This document shows positions 20,547 to 31,414 of a stretch of DNA of 64,000 nucleotides, piece by piece (the first letter of the stretch is position 1; each line of letters opens with the position of its first letter). The position numbers were made by a program, and so were the translations under genes. The notes beneath the pieces were generated by a model, which had not been told where the DNA came from, ran no database searches, and was given only the letters and a program-made list of their open reading frames with translations. Source of the stretch: Forficula auricularia (taxonomy: Eukaryota > Arthropoda > Insecta > Dermaptera > Forficulidae); assembly GCA_024734495.1 (NCBI GenBank), contig JALMQS010000187.1, positions 17,732,455-17,796,454 of the forward strand, in the 5' to 3' direction.

Positions 20547-20759
20547 ATTTAAGCTACTTATTTGTATTATTTTATTTTTATTAATATATTATATTATGAA
20601 ATATATTGTATAAGTGACATCTTATACAAACTTAGATTAGCCAATGTTAATTATATTTAATTCTGTTATAACATTAGCAATGTTTATTGTGTATTTTGTT
20701 ATTAAATTTTAAGAATCAAACCATATTTTGTAGTAAAACAATGTTATAATATATTTAAG

Positions 20760-20765
20760 AATAAA
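20760..20765 (+). terminator. Candidate polyadenylation signal of sds22
   Basis: AATAAA lies 214 bp after the stop codon. The interval 20547-21240 is otherwise AT-rich and shows no gene. Confidence 0.5.
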
Positions 20766-21099
20766 TTTTGTAATTTTTATTAATTTATTTTCATCACCAA
20801 AAACAGTGTAAAAAATTGTGTTTTTCCCAATGTAACAACTTTTACTAACATGAGACATTATAGCTAGCATTACCATAAAAACTATTTATTTCAAAAAGTA
20901 AAATTTAAACCATAAAATTATCTTTTATTAAAATTGATGCTTATTAATCTTTGAATTTCTTATATTATATATTAATAAAGATGAAACTTTAATAGCATTA
21001 TTATAAACGATTTTTTAAATAATAATAAACATAAAGTATATTATATAATTTCTCAAACAATGTATATCAAATTTCTATTTTTTTTTTAATAAGCACCTA

Positions 21100-21625
21100 T
21101 GACAATACTCGCAAATTCAGCCTGGTCCAAAACCCTTCATCCGTTAAAAAAGTATCCACTGTACCCTCATGTGTGTACCCATCAGCTAAAAGTGAACTAC
21201 TGAGCACTTGACCAAGAATTGAACCATCTCTTTGGCCAAATCGTTTATCCCGAGGGGTGAACCGCGATTGGAATTAGGTGAACACCGTCTTTGGAATTAT
21301 GTGGAATTATTTTGGAATTTATTAGATAATACCCCTTCATCTATTGTCTTCTACTTGGAAATTTAAGTGGAAGTGAAAGTAGGTGTACACGATATTAGGT
21401 CGCGGTTCACCCCTCGGTTTATCCATACGACTTCTAAAGACTGCTACTCACATCCTGTCACCATCTTTCCCGCGACCTATTATAACCATGAGGTTTCCAA
21501 GACCTCCGCATCTACAGGTACCTTCGACTCCAATCCAGCCCATAAAATCTCTTCACGAGGCAGGGGCCTATAGGAGCTGCACCTTCTCCGTGTAACTCCT
21601 TGCATCAACATCATTTAAAAAAACA
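21100..21625 (+). mobile_element. SINE-like repeat interrupted by MITE copy b
   Basis: The right part ends with ggggcctataggagctgcac, a TGTAAC-like box, tgcatcaacatcattt and an A run. Similar 3' ends lie at 40065-40210, 48580-48735 and 51160-51340. The MITE at 21251 sits within it. Confidence 0.5.
21251..21416. mobile_element. MITE family 1, copy b (8-bp TSD)
   Basis: It carries perfect CGAGGGGTGAACCGCGA ends and the duplication gtttatcc at 21243-21250 and 21417-21424. At 166 bp it is the longest of the five copies and is inserted in a SINE-like sequence. Confidence 0.93.
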
Positions 21626-21900
21626 TGTGATCTTTTATCTTTGATGTGAGCTGATCTTCATGGATTCCCACTTGCGCTCTAATTTTCACTAATCAACTTC
21701 AGGATTATTATGGTCAGTAGTTTTGTACTCATCCTCGTGGGAACCTGTTTTAATTTTCTACAAGATAAGCCGAGTAAAGATATTATGGGATCTATGTCTA
21801 TATATGGAATAACAAAGCCAGTCAATTTATTAGTGAAGTAAAATAAATAATAAATAAACGATATTTTAAAGAATTTTAATCATTCATCAATATTGACTTA

Positions 21901-22090
21901 TTGAAGGAGACAATAAAAGAGTGTCTTCTGCTGGAATTCTAAATTTTATCTATAACGAGACTAAAGTTTCGAGGGCTTTGCCCTCTTCATCAGATGTTCC
22001 TGATGAAGAGGGCAAAGCCCTAAACTATAGTCTCGTTATAGGTAAAATTTATAATTCCAGCAGAAGACACTCTTTTATTGTCTCCTTCAA
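21901..22090. repeat. Foldback element with two inverse hammerhead-like cores
   Basis: The element is an almost perfect palindrome with arms ttgaaggagacaataaaaga and its inverse. Each arm carries a core: on the minus strand at 21966-21993, CTGATGA, stem GAGGGC/GCCCTC with loop AAA, GAAAC; on the plus strand at 22000-22025, the same with the last G lost. Deletion derivatives lie at 7026 and 39504. Confidence 0.85.
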
Positions 22091-22540
22091 TATATAAAAA
22101 TTCTGCTACCCTCGGCAAAAAAAAAACTTTCAATTTAAGTGAATTTTAGATGATTTTTGATCTTATTTTTTTAATCAAGTATATGGTATTATATGTGGTG
22201 AAAATTTGTTTAATATTAGGTACCACCTTTTTTTAAGATTACTTTATTATATAATTTTTTACTTTTTTAATTAAAGAAATCATTCTAGCTGAGAAATTGT
22301 TATAATAGAAACACATACATTGATTGAAATGACTAGAAAATTTGTTTAGGAAAAGTAGAATAGAGAAATCAGGTAATCTAAAGTCCAATTTACTTAGCTA
22401 TTTCCATTCACCTTACCTCAACACATTTTCTCAATCATTTCATTCAATACACCATACTCCCACCCCTCTATCACCGCCCCAAACTAAATTTACCCACAAG
22501 ATGCAAAGTATCTATTTTGATCTTTAGTCAATGTAAACTT

Positions 22541-22566
22541 CTGATGATGGGCTACTCACCCGAAAT
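22541..22566 (+). other. Hammerhead-like core motif
   Basis: CTGATGA, T, GGGC-TACTC-ACCC, GAAAT. It lies about 190 bp upstream of the Penelope-like endonuclease fragment and so may end a preceding unit. Confidence 0.45.
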
Positions 22567-22758
22567 ATTTTAAGATTTTTAATTCTATTTTATAACTTCT
22601 ATTTTTTTATTGTGTATACCAAGCTCAAACTAATAATTTAACGAAATGTTTCACTATCAGCCAACACCGCGTTCCCCAGATTAGATTAATAGATTACCTT
22701 TTTGGTTAAGGCGAATGGTGTAGGTTCTTGGTGAAACATATTAAATAAAGTATATAAA

Positions 22759-23063
22759 TTTTATATAGGTCAAACAGGCCGTTCCTTTGAAACGCGTTAC
22801 AAGGAACATGAGTACGCTCTTAAACGTTTAAATAAATCTGATTCATCCAATTTTGTCTCTTCTGCGGCCTTTGCTGTTCACCTGCATGAAACTAATCATT
22901 CTGCCTCCTCAAACAACCCCACACCACTACTTTTTGAATTAAAGGGACAACGTTTAGATTTACAGAAATTAAAATGGCCATTACAAATAATAAAAATATT
23001 ATAAATAACCAACTTGACATTAAGAAACAACTAATAATAGACATGTATATATCTAAACAATAG
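22759..23063 (+). pseudogene. Penelope-like element, GIY-YIG endonuclease and C-terminus
   Basis: The plus frame reads FYIGQTGRSFETRYKEH, the second half of a GIY-YIG nuclease motif with its following Arg, as in Penelope-like reverse transcriptase-endonuclease proteins. It continues FAVHLHETNHSASSNN and LLFELKGQRL. A frameshift near 22970 moves the C-terminus to INNQLDIKKQLIIDM, ending at TAG 23061. The reverse transcriptase is absent. The same tail signatures occur at 15075 and 38338. Confidence 0.8.
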
Positions 23064-23232
23064 CACCTACACATACCTTTCATTCATTTCTATTTACAAA
23101 GTTCCAGGTATTTCCCAAGCTTCAAACAACCTTTCTTAATCTTAAATTTAGACAAACAAAAATCTTCTTTGTACTATAACCCTTCCCCCTCTTACTTTAT
23201 CTCCCCTTCCCTTATTGTTAAAATTAAGCAAT

Positions 23233-23400
23233 TAAGGAGGTTCTTTCGAGACAATCCACACAAAAAGTTTTAGCCTCATAACCACACTATAAATATGAAC
23301 TGTGTTAAAATTTTAGGTTATGTTATTTAACGTGACTGTACTTTTTACGCTATTATATTCTATTTATGAATGGATCGTTTCCAAACCATTGATATTTTGA
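23233..23400 (+). mobile_element. TA-flanked element, terminus TAAGGAGGTTCTTTCG (partial)
   Basis: It matches, inverted, 12660-12838: same terminus, then the caatccacac, taaccacact and gtgactgtac blocks, and the gatcgtttccaaacca stretch. Only one end is seen. Confidence 0.55.
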
Positions 23401-23434
23401 GGACGCGACCGCCCAACCCAAATTTTTGTTGAAA

Positions 23435-23810
23435 AACTGCAATTTTTTGCAAAAAATCGCAGTTTTTCCTTCATAAAATGAAAATTACTGATCCTAGGAA
23501 CTTGATTCCTATCTCATTCTGTAGGAAATTTTATTGACTTGAACGTTTACTTGGACCACTTTTTTGACAAAACTTAGATTTATAGATATCCAGCATTTTC
23601 CATGACGCATGAGGATTCGGATCATATCCTGTCCGGAAAATGAAGAATATCTATAAATCTAAGAGTTTTAACAAAAAAGTGAAACAAGTAAACGTTCAAG
23701 TCAACAAAATTTTCTAAAGAATGAGATAGAAATCAAGTTTCTAGGATGAGTGGTTTTCATTTTATGAAGGAAAAACTGAGGTTTTTTTTGCAAAAAATTG
23801 CATTTTTTTC
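23435..23810. repeat. Inverted repeat with caaaaaattgc arms
   Basis: The arms (about 23435-23600 and 23640-23810) are inverse copies containing ttttccttcataaaatgaaa, gaacttgattcctatctcat and gatttatagatatc. Single arms recur at 52835-53000 and 59510-59570. Confidence 0.75.
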
Positions 23811-24129
23811 AAAATTTCAACCTCATTGCGACACAGGTTACCATTATCCAATTAATATGAAACTTTGTTTAAAGTGTACCAAATTTAATCTAGTTTTAAA
23901 ATGTATAGACTCTTTTTTGTTGAAAACGTGCTCCTTCATGGTCAAAATGGGAAAAAATCGAAAAAAGTGAGAGTTTTAGGGATATTCAAAAGTTGGCAAA
24001 AGGGCCTGTTTTTTGGATCCTCATTAAAAATCGAACTACTAAACCAATTTTGCATTCTTTTATTTAATCAACGCGAAAATTTGTCCTCTTTAATTTACTA
24101 TAGAACGGTAATTTATCAAATATTAACTG

Positions 24130-24290
24130 TTTTTTTTTTTGTTTTTGTTTTTTTTAATGCAAGAAGGGGTGCACCAGTAAAGATGCGGCTCCTATGGATC
24201 TCGAAAGACCCTTGCATTACCGAAGAGAAGGGAAAGTTGATTAAGTGAGAGGGTGTAGACGTAGGTGTCTATACACTCCGTTTTCGAGTT
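24130..24290 (-). mobile_element. SINE-like repeat (family B), inverted copy
   Basis: On the plus strand it starts with a T run, then gcaagaaggggtgcaccagt and ctcgaaagacccttgcatta. The T run is the A-tail of a minus-strand insertion. An almost identical copy follows at 24475-24620. Confidence 0.6.
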
Positions 24291-24388
24291 ATAAGCGAAA
24301 AACTGGAAAAAGTCCGAAAATTTCGAGGTTTTTCGGCCGCCCAAAGTTGTCGCCCAGACTTTCGAGGTCGTAAACTTATATTGTAGGG

Positions 24389-24860
24389 GACTGTGGGTCA
24401 GTGGCGGGAGTGTTGGATCGCTGGTTCGAGACCGAGTCTCGGCAGATAGATATTTGCAGTCGCCTCTTCTTTTTTTTTTTTTTAATGCAATCGAATGCAA
24501 GAAGGGGTGCACCAGTAAAGATGTAGCCCCTATGGATCTCGAAAGACCCTTGCATTACCGAAGAGAAGGGAAAGTTGATTAAGTGAGAGGGTGTAGACGT
24601 AGGTGTCTATGTACCCTGGTTTTGAAGGTTTTGAAGATCATAGGTGCTGGGAAAGATAGAGGCTGGGAGAGAGGAAAGTTGTAATGGCAACCTAGCAAGA
24701 GTATAATTGCCAAGTGACCTCTCCAAATTAGCCGTTCGGAACTGGCGTTAAAAAGTAGGTCCCGTATATCTTGTGTAAAAACAACTAAACACACTCAGCA
24801 CAGGTATATGTGGAGAGGCGCCGACATCCGTTTCGGGTATGTCACTTGAAGAAGAAGAAG
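24389..24860 (+). mobile_element. tRNA-derived SINE, copy 2, interrupted
   Basis: A head with gtgggtcagtggcggg and B box GGTTCGAGACC at 24389-24460 is followed by an inserted inverted family-B SINE (24467-24625). The body then resumes at about 24680 and ends with gtttcgggtatgtcacttga and a GAA repeat tail. The same body without insertion is at 660-911. Confidence 0.65.
24475..24620 (-). mobile_element. SINE-like repeat (family B) nested in SINE copy 2
   Basis: It has the same T run and gcaagaaggggtgcaccagt start as 24130-24290, with over 95% similar text for about 120 bp. It separates head and body of the host SINE. Confidence 0.6.
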
Positions 24861-25059
24861 AAGCTTAGATTTGGCCCACACCATACCAAACGACCCAAAA
24901 AAAAAAAAATATTTTCCCGGAATTAATATAAGCTGAAACCTCCCTATTTACTAGGCTATATGGGAAGATAATTTTTTTGAGATCTACATTCTTCAATCTG
25001 TATTGATTTTTTAAGAATAAAATTAATTAATTATGTTGATTAATGTCCATTATAATTAG

Positions 25060-25780
25060 TAGATTAAAAATTCACAGTTCATTGGACAATGTTTTTTATT
25101 GAAGCTCTTATTCAATTTTTGTACAACGTTTCGTCTCTCTCGAGACTTTTTCAAGCACTCAATTGGTTAGAGCAACATTGGTTGAGATAACAGTAAAAAT
25201 AATTGAGACATAGTAGAATTTTTTCTTTTTAGATTGATACAACAAAATAAGTCTAGATGATTAAATTTAGGGAACGCGGTGTTGGTTTATAGTGAAACAT
25301 TGTTAAAATTAAATTAGGTTGGAGTTGATGGTGTTTCACAAGGAGAAAAATTAAAATACAAAGATTTTTTAGTTTACTCTATATATTTCGAGCTCTTAAC
25401 TCATCGTCAGGAGAACATTGACTAAAGATAACATGATATTTTGAACAGAATTTATTTTAATTTTAATATGATGTATAATGATAAAAATTAAAATAAATTC
25501 TGTTCAAAATATCATGTTATCTTTAGTCAATGTTCTCCTGACGATGAGTTAAGAGCTCGAAATATATAGAGTAAACTAAAAAATCTTTGTATTTTTCTCC
25601 TTGTGAAACACCAACTCCAACCCAATTTAATTTTAAGTCTAGATGGATTTGAATCAATTATTTTTTACTGTTATCTCAACCAATGTTGCTCTAACCAATT
25701 GAGTGCTTGAAAAAGTTTCGAGAGAGACGAAACGTTGTACAAAAATTGTCCAATGAACTGTGAATTTTTAATCTAATAAA
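25060..25780. repeat. Nested long palindrome with two kinds of hammerhead-like core
   Basis: The outer arms (25060-25175 and 25670-25780) contain ttcacagttcattggacaat and its inverse. The inner arms (25262-25445 and 25495-25640) contain agggaacgcggtgttggttt on one side only, and agctcttaactcatcgtcag on both. Each arm carries a CTGACGA-type or CTTGAAA-type core: 25385-25410 (minus), 25538-25564 (plus), 25128-25155 (minus) and 25706-25733 (plus). A solo piece of the inner arm is at 30345-30428. Confidence 0.8.
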
Positions 25781-26219
25781 ATTAATCTCATAGCATAAAT
25801 AGCTATTGAGATATTGACTCGATTTTTCTACAGGGGGACAAGGAGTTTTCTAGGGGGCAGTGCCCCCTTACTTAACTACGCGCATGTTTGTAACTAATAA
25901 TGTAAATGAGAATATAAATCCGTTTGTAAATAAGCGGTTTGAAAAAGCGCGGATTGGGCTATTGTACTTGTGGCATCCATAGATGCCGCTGCATTCATCG
26001 AGACCTTGTTATTTCTTTTTGTGACGTCTCAAAGGCTCCCTTTGATAGTCTTAAGCCCTCTGCCCCCAACTCACACCAATATTCCAATATATTTCCATGT
26101 AAAACTCAAAATATATCAACATATTTTATTATTTTATTATCTTTTTTATTTTTACCTAAAATCTCACTCGGAATTCATTTATGTTTCTGTATCGGTTTTA
26201 TAATGTAAGTTTCAAGTTA

Positions 26220-27300
26220 TGTGAAAAAGTGTATTAAAAGTGTGTGAAAATGAAACAAAAAAAAAATATTTTTTTAAAAATTTATAACAATATTTTGCAA
26301 TTATTTCTTTTCAATATTATCATTTTGTGAAATATATATTAGTGAAAGTGGGATTATATTGAAAAATATTAACAAAACATAAATCTACAACTGATGATGA
26401 TCTCGTGAACTCGAAACAGGTAAATATTTTCAAAACGTTCTCCTCAACTTATACTCTTCCTTATTTGTCTAAATAATAAAACTACTTGATTTCTTAAAGT
26501 TTTATACCAAATAATTAGTTATTTAGCATGATTTTTTGAGGAAAATATGTCATTGACCTTAAAGTCTTTAAAGGCTACTATGAACACAACGTTGCCAAAT
26601 GGAATATTATATTTTGTTTTTATTATAAAATTTTATAATAAGAATATTTTAAATAAATAATTATTTATTGTTGATCTTTCTTTACAAACTTTTCACAAAT
26701 TAGTGAATGGGTTTGTATAAATAACCGCCAAAGAACAACTTTAAATTAAAGAGGATGGACTAATAAGCAAACCTGGAATTTTTTATTTATTTATTATATA
26801 TTTCTATTAATTTTGATTAATCATCTATATTTAATTTGTTTATATTCGTATTAATACTTTTGATTTATTTTAATTCTGAAACATTTAAGAATATTATTTT
26901 TTAGCATCTTAATAAATTTGATTATAATCATCTTTGTCTGATTTCAGTACTTTTTTTATTTTATTTTATTAAAATTCAATCTTTTTTTATAAATCTAAAC
27001 TATTAGATCATTTTGTTGGGTTTTAAGAAAAACCTGACCTCTCCCATTCTTAAAAAAACAATTAATATAAATTACATTAATGATATTTACTATATTATCT
27101 CCTTATAGAAACATATTTTTATTAAAATGAATTATCATAAATTAATTTTTATTTAATAGATAGATTTCGTTAACAAATTTATTGATGAATCTTGGTAATA
27201 AATGCAATGTTGTGCAAACCTATATGCATATTTTTCTTATCACATTCTCCTCTATATTATAAAAATAAGCATTAAAGTTTTCTCAATTAAAAAAAAAATA
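26220..27300. other. AT-rich stretch without a recognised gene
   Basis: One hammerhead-like word lies at 26391-26417, with a poor stem. Otherwise only A/T runs and short chance frames are seen. Confidence 0.5.
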
Positions 27301-27329
27301 TATATTTTTTATAATTCCAAATCACTAAG

Positions 27330-27600
27330 GAAAGGATGGATGTGTTTAAACAAAAAGAATTGGTGGAGTGCGAGAGAGATAGAGATACTAAAGAAAGAGA
27401 TAGAATGAGTGGTTTGAGCAAACATATCGATCTGGCTATTCTCTCTTTCGCACTGCGTAGTTGCCAGATCGCTGCGTCCTTTTAGACGGGGAGTGCAGGA
27501 GGGAGGGATAAACAGTCAACCAAGCCCAAAAACCTTGCTTGCCTAGGAGATAGCATACATACATAACCCCTTTTCTTCTCCCGCCTCATCTCTTTCCCAT
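27330..27600. promoter_or_regulatory. GC-richer island with GA repeats, candidate regulatory sequence
   Basis: It contains GAGAGAGATAGAG, a mirrored ctctctttcgcac and a stretch of non-repetitive, GC-richer text that stands out from the flanks. GAGA-type repeats are common in insect promoters. No start codon with a plausible protein follows. Confidence 0.25.
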
Positions 27601-28134
27601 AATAATATAAACAGATTTTAATATTCTTTTAATTAGTAAAAAAAGAATACAAACTATCATTCATTATAAAAAAGAATGGATTTATTAAAAAATATATATA
27701 TATATTTTTTTAAATTAATTAATTTTTTGTCAAAAATTAGAAACGTAATAATTAATTATATACCTACACAAAACATTTAAGACACGTTTTCTTATTATCT
27801 ATTATTTTATATCATTTTGAATGTTTGATATGTTATTCAATGGCAAAATATTCAAAATTATTATTATTAAAATGTAATACATATTATCAACTATAAATTT
27901 CATAGAGATAGATAGTTTGTATATAAAATTTTATATTATTGACTACAATAATCATACCAATTTATAAGATACAAATGAGATTATTCATATAAAACTAACT
28001 GCTTTATATTAATAGATGAGTCAATAGGCTAAATATACTATTAAATAATTTCCTCGATTAAAAATAGTTGAATCTGAATTTCCTATCCTACCAAGTTGTT
28101 TTAACTTGCAGTTAGCTTATGCTATTTTTTTTCT

Positions 28135-28240
28135 AGCAGAGGCCGGAACGGAAACTGCTGTTGGCCTTGGCTGGGCTGTTCCATGCGGTCCAACCGCCAT
28201 TCTCTCGGACTCTGCTTAGCTTTTCTTAGATTTTTATTAG
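28135..28240 (+). other. Possible non-coding exon
   Basis: A long T tract ending ctagcag precedes a GC-rich block (aggccggaacggaaactgct and following). It resembles a splice acceptor followed by an untranslated exon. No long frame is present and no donor was assigned. Confidence 0.2.
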
Positions 28241-28489
28241 TTAGATTTCCATGTACTTTTCACACAAAACATATCCTCCCCTAATTACAGAAGGAAACAA
28301 TTGTTTAAAATAGAATGTAACGGTGTACCCGTTGTTTTTCTAGTGAAAATTTAGCAACTTGCAGTATTATTCCTCTTTAAGCCTACCCAGAGGGATGCAC
28401 ACAACATGACTTGATTTTGAGACGGATGTAAATACGCAAAAAGTACCCAATGTAACTTTTACATTTACATAACACTATGTGCTCATGGC

Positions 28490-29278
28490 TAGCTAGGGAT
28501 GACAACGATGTATCGATTATTTTTTTATATCGATATATTTCCAAAATATATCGATATACTCCTTGCGATGTATATTAAGCCGTAAATTACATTACATTAA
28601 TGTATCTGCATCGATATATTCGATCTTACATTATTTTTCTTGTTTAATTGGAATTTAAATTCTATCAATTCTCCAGATTATCTTCTTATTAAGCTAGGAA
28701 ATCCGCCAGATTGTCGATACTAGCGAAAACACCTGTTTGTAGATATATGCCTTGCGATATATATCGAAAAATATATCGGAATTTTTTTTCACTTTCAAAT
28801 ACCAAAAAACTGCTGCAATTTTATTTTGCAACATCACAACTATTAAAAAATCTTTGACTAGGTACTCTAAACTCAAAAAATAAAAATTTATGTCATGTAT
28901 TGTAATAGAGGTGAAAAAATACCATAATACTAGAAAAATAGCGACAAAAAATCACAGCCGTCTGACTGGCAAAAGACTGTCCAAGCTATTGTTTTTGAAA
29001 TCATTTTGTGGAAAGTAGTTTTTTTTTTTTAATTTAAAAAATTTACTCCACGTGACTATGACTATTGACTACTGTTTTTGTTATATAACCTTAGGTGAAA
29101 CTAGCTTTGAATATAAAAATAAAAAAAATTGTATTTCTTAAGATTAAATTATTTTTACTATCATAGGATGTTTTTATTTCCTACTAAGTTACAATTACTC
29201 GTTAGTTTTTGATATGTAATATCTAAAAAATAATTAATAAAAATATATCGATATATTAAAATAATTTGCCATCCCTAC
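28490..29278. mobile_element. hAT-like element, degenerate
   Basis: The ends are TAGGGATGaCAA and the inverse of TAGGGATGGCAA, flanked by ctcatgg (28482-28488 and 29279-29285). A 3-4 bp ambiguity exists at the left end. The interior has repeated atatcgatatat words and no recognisable transposase. Confidence 0.7.
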
Positions 29279-29464
29279 TCATGGAATATTTACAGACTTC
29301 TCAATTCCAATTGTGTTGATTTCATCCCATTGGGATAAGCCTAATGCTATCACGACATGTACGTGGCCGGCTCCTTAACGGTCTAAATGGAGATGTATCG
29401 AACCTATTTTATTCGCCAGCTCAGAGACTCTCTGCATTCGACATTTCTTGGAGTTAGGTCCCTC

Positions 29465-30164
29465 CAGAGGCGTAACAATAGGGTGCCAGGACGGGCAAAA
29501 TGCCAGGGCCACCCGGTCCGAGGGGGCCGCTTGCACAGGAGGATCATAACAGTTATTATTACAAAATTCGTATCTCGTTTGTCAAGGAAATTGTCAGTTT
29601 TCGATCCACTTTTAGACACGAAATAGAAAAGTCATCTTCTATAATAGAACTTGCTGATTTATTAATCATAAAGAATCATTTTATGTCTTCAAACTTTCCT
29701 GAAGTGTACACTGCATTTCTGTTATTTGTAACCATTCCTGTAACTACGGCTAGTTCCGAGCTATCATTTTCAAAATTAAAATTGATAAAAACTTATTTAA
29801 GAAATTCTATGGGACAAGAAAGGTTACGCAACTTACCTATTCTATCCATGGCCCTAAATTTGTACTTTGATGTTGTCATTAACACTTTTGCTGAACAGAA
29901 AGCCCGAAAAAAGGGATTTTAACAATTAAAATTTTGACTAAAAATAAAATTGTTATTTCAATTCAATACGCTCTTTAAATTAAGTTACTAAAAAATCAAC
30001 GAAAAATGCACACAATAATAATTATTATTTAAATAGCATTGGTACCTATTATACGTAGTGATTTATTAAAAAGAAACTACAACTTTGGTTTAGCTTATTT
30101 TCATTGAGAGAGGGCCCCATCTGATGAATTTTCCACGGGCCTCAACGGTATATTTACGCCACTG
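29465..30164 (+). mobile_element. hAT element with perfect 8-bp TSD, internally deleted
   Basis: The ends are CAGAGGCGTAA and the inverse of CAGTGGCGTAA. The target duplication ggtccctc is perfect (29457-29464 and 30165-30172). At 700 bp it keeps only the 3' part of its transposase. Confidence 0.93.
29560..29922 (+). pseudogene. hAT transposase C-terminal (dimerisation) fragment
   Basis: The frame reads SSIIELADLLIIKNHFMSSN, then FVTIPVTTASSELSFSKLKL and YLRNSMGQERLRNLPILSMA. The S-x-x-S-E-x-x-F-S-x-L-K-x-I-K-x-x-x-R-x-S-M block is the conserved hAT C-terminal dimerisation region of the ZMYM1-like branch. The N-terminal zinc finger and the catalytic aspartates are missing. Confidence 0.85.
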
Positions 30165-30571
30165 GGTCCCTCGATCTTCTCTAGAAAACAACGCCTCCTT
30201 AAGTGTGTATTGATGGTGAAAATGCAATTCCTCATATCTATATTGTTTCATATATTGGATTTTCTCTCCTATAATGAACACTCTTCTTAAAGCGAGGGCA
30301 GTTCTTTGGTAGTTTTCTATCTAACCTAAAATTTAGTTAATCGAATTTAGGGAACGCGGTGTTGGTTAATAGTGAAACATTATTAAAATTATATTAGGTT
30401 GGAGTTGGTGGTGTTTCACAAGGAGAAATTTAGTTATCAAAGTTCATTATGAGGTATTGTATTTTTTCTCCATCGACATGGCATTGCCCGTATAGACAGA
30501 AAAAATAAAAATAAAACACTGTGATTCCAATCATCATCACCCATCAGAATTAATGCAGCTACATGCCGCCT

Positions 30572-30934
30572 AAAGCCCGCTGCACATGAGGCTTTCCCCT
30601 CTACCTGTTTTTGGAATTGGAGCTCTCTGCAATTTGGAGGCCTGTCGGGGTCGAAATGACGTCACTGCTGGCTGTCTTTCTTGATTTAAAAGATAGGACA
30701 TGTTGGTCTTGGGATGCAGCAGACAAAAAAATATTAAAACAAGCCTCGTGTGCAACGATCTTAACTTTTAAGGCCTCTGCACACGAGGCTTGTTTTAATA
30801 ATTTTTGTCTCCTTGCTGCTGCTATCAGAAGGCTTTTCAGGACCAAAGTCATTTCGTCCCGACAAGCCTCCAAATTGCAAACAGAGGGCTCGCCTCCCAA
30901 AAACAGTTAGAGCAAAAAGCCTCGTGTGCGGCGG
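30572..30934. mobile_element. Foldback element, TIR CCGCTGCACATGAGGCTT
   Basis: The two halves are imperfect inverse copies from end to end, with the tip at about 30745-30800. The cacacgaggc word of the outer ends also occurs on both sides of the centre. It has no coding role; the overlapping frames on both strands are products of the palindrome. Confidence 0.75.
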
Positions 30935-31414
30935 AATTTATGTGATTTTATGAGCAACGAACCGATGTTTTCAGTTTGCCCATGCTGTTAGATTATATTT
31001 TAAATATTATACTAAGAAAGAAAAGTGATAATCTCACCAAATTTAGAGTATTTTTTTTTTTTAATACTTTCAATTCTTTCACCTACCAATAGTAATATAA
31101 TTTCATCTTAATATTCTTTGTTTGGTATCCACTTGCCACTTAATTTAATCAAAATTATGACTAATTAAATTAATAGCCATGAGAATTGCAATATGCGATA
31201 AATCTCAAAAATATGGTAGAATCATAAAGAAAATTATTATGTCTAAAATTCAATTGGGTAAACAAATGCGTTGACGTTCGGTTCGCAACTATAACAATTT
31301 TCAAGAATTGACCAAGTCCTGTGAATTTTGGAGGGATAAACAAGGAAAATTTTTAGAAAACGTGTGCCCCTCCATTATCTGCAAAACTTCCTGAAGAAAA
31401 CATCTGTTTTTTTA

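Noticed and set aside
24192..24512. A 106-codon minus-strand frame
   Set aside because: It is formed by two SINE pieces.
26391..26417. Hammerhead-like motif CTGATGATGATCTCGTGAACTCGAAAC
   Set aside because: The two conserved words are present but the segment between them does not form a convincing stem.
30601..30910. Two 99-codon frames facing each other
   Set aside because: Both are produced by the foldback at 30572-30934; opposite-strand frames of equal length are expected in a palindrome.
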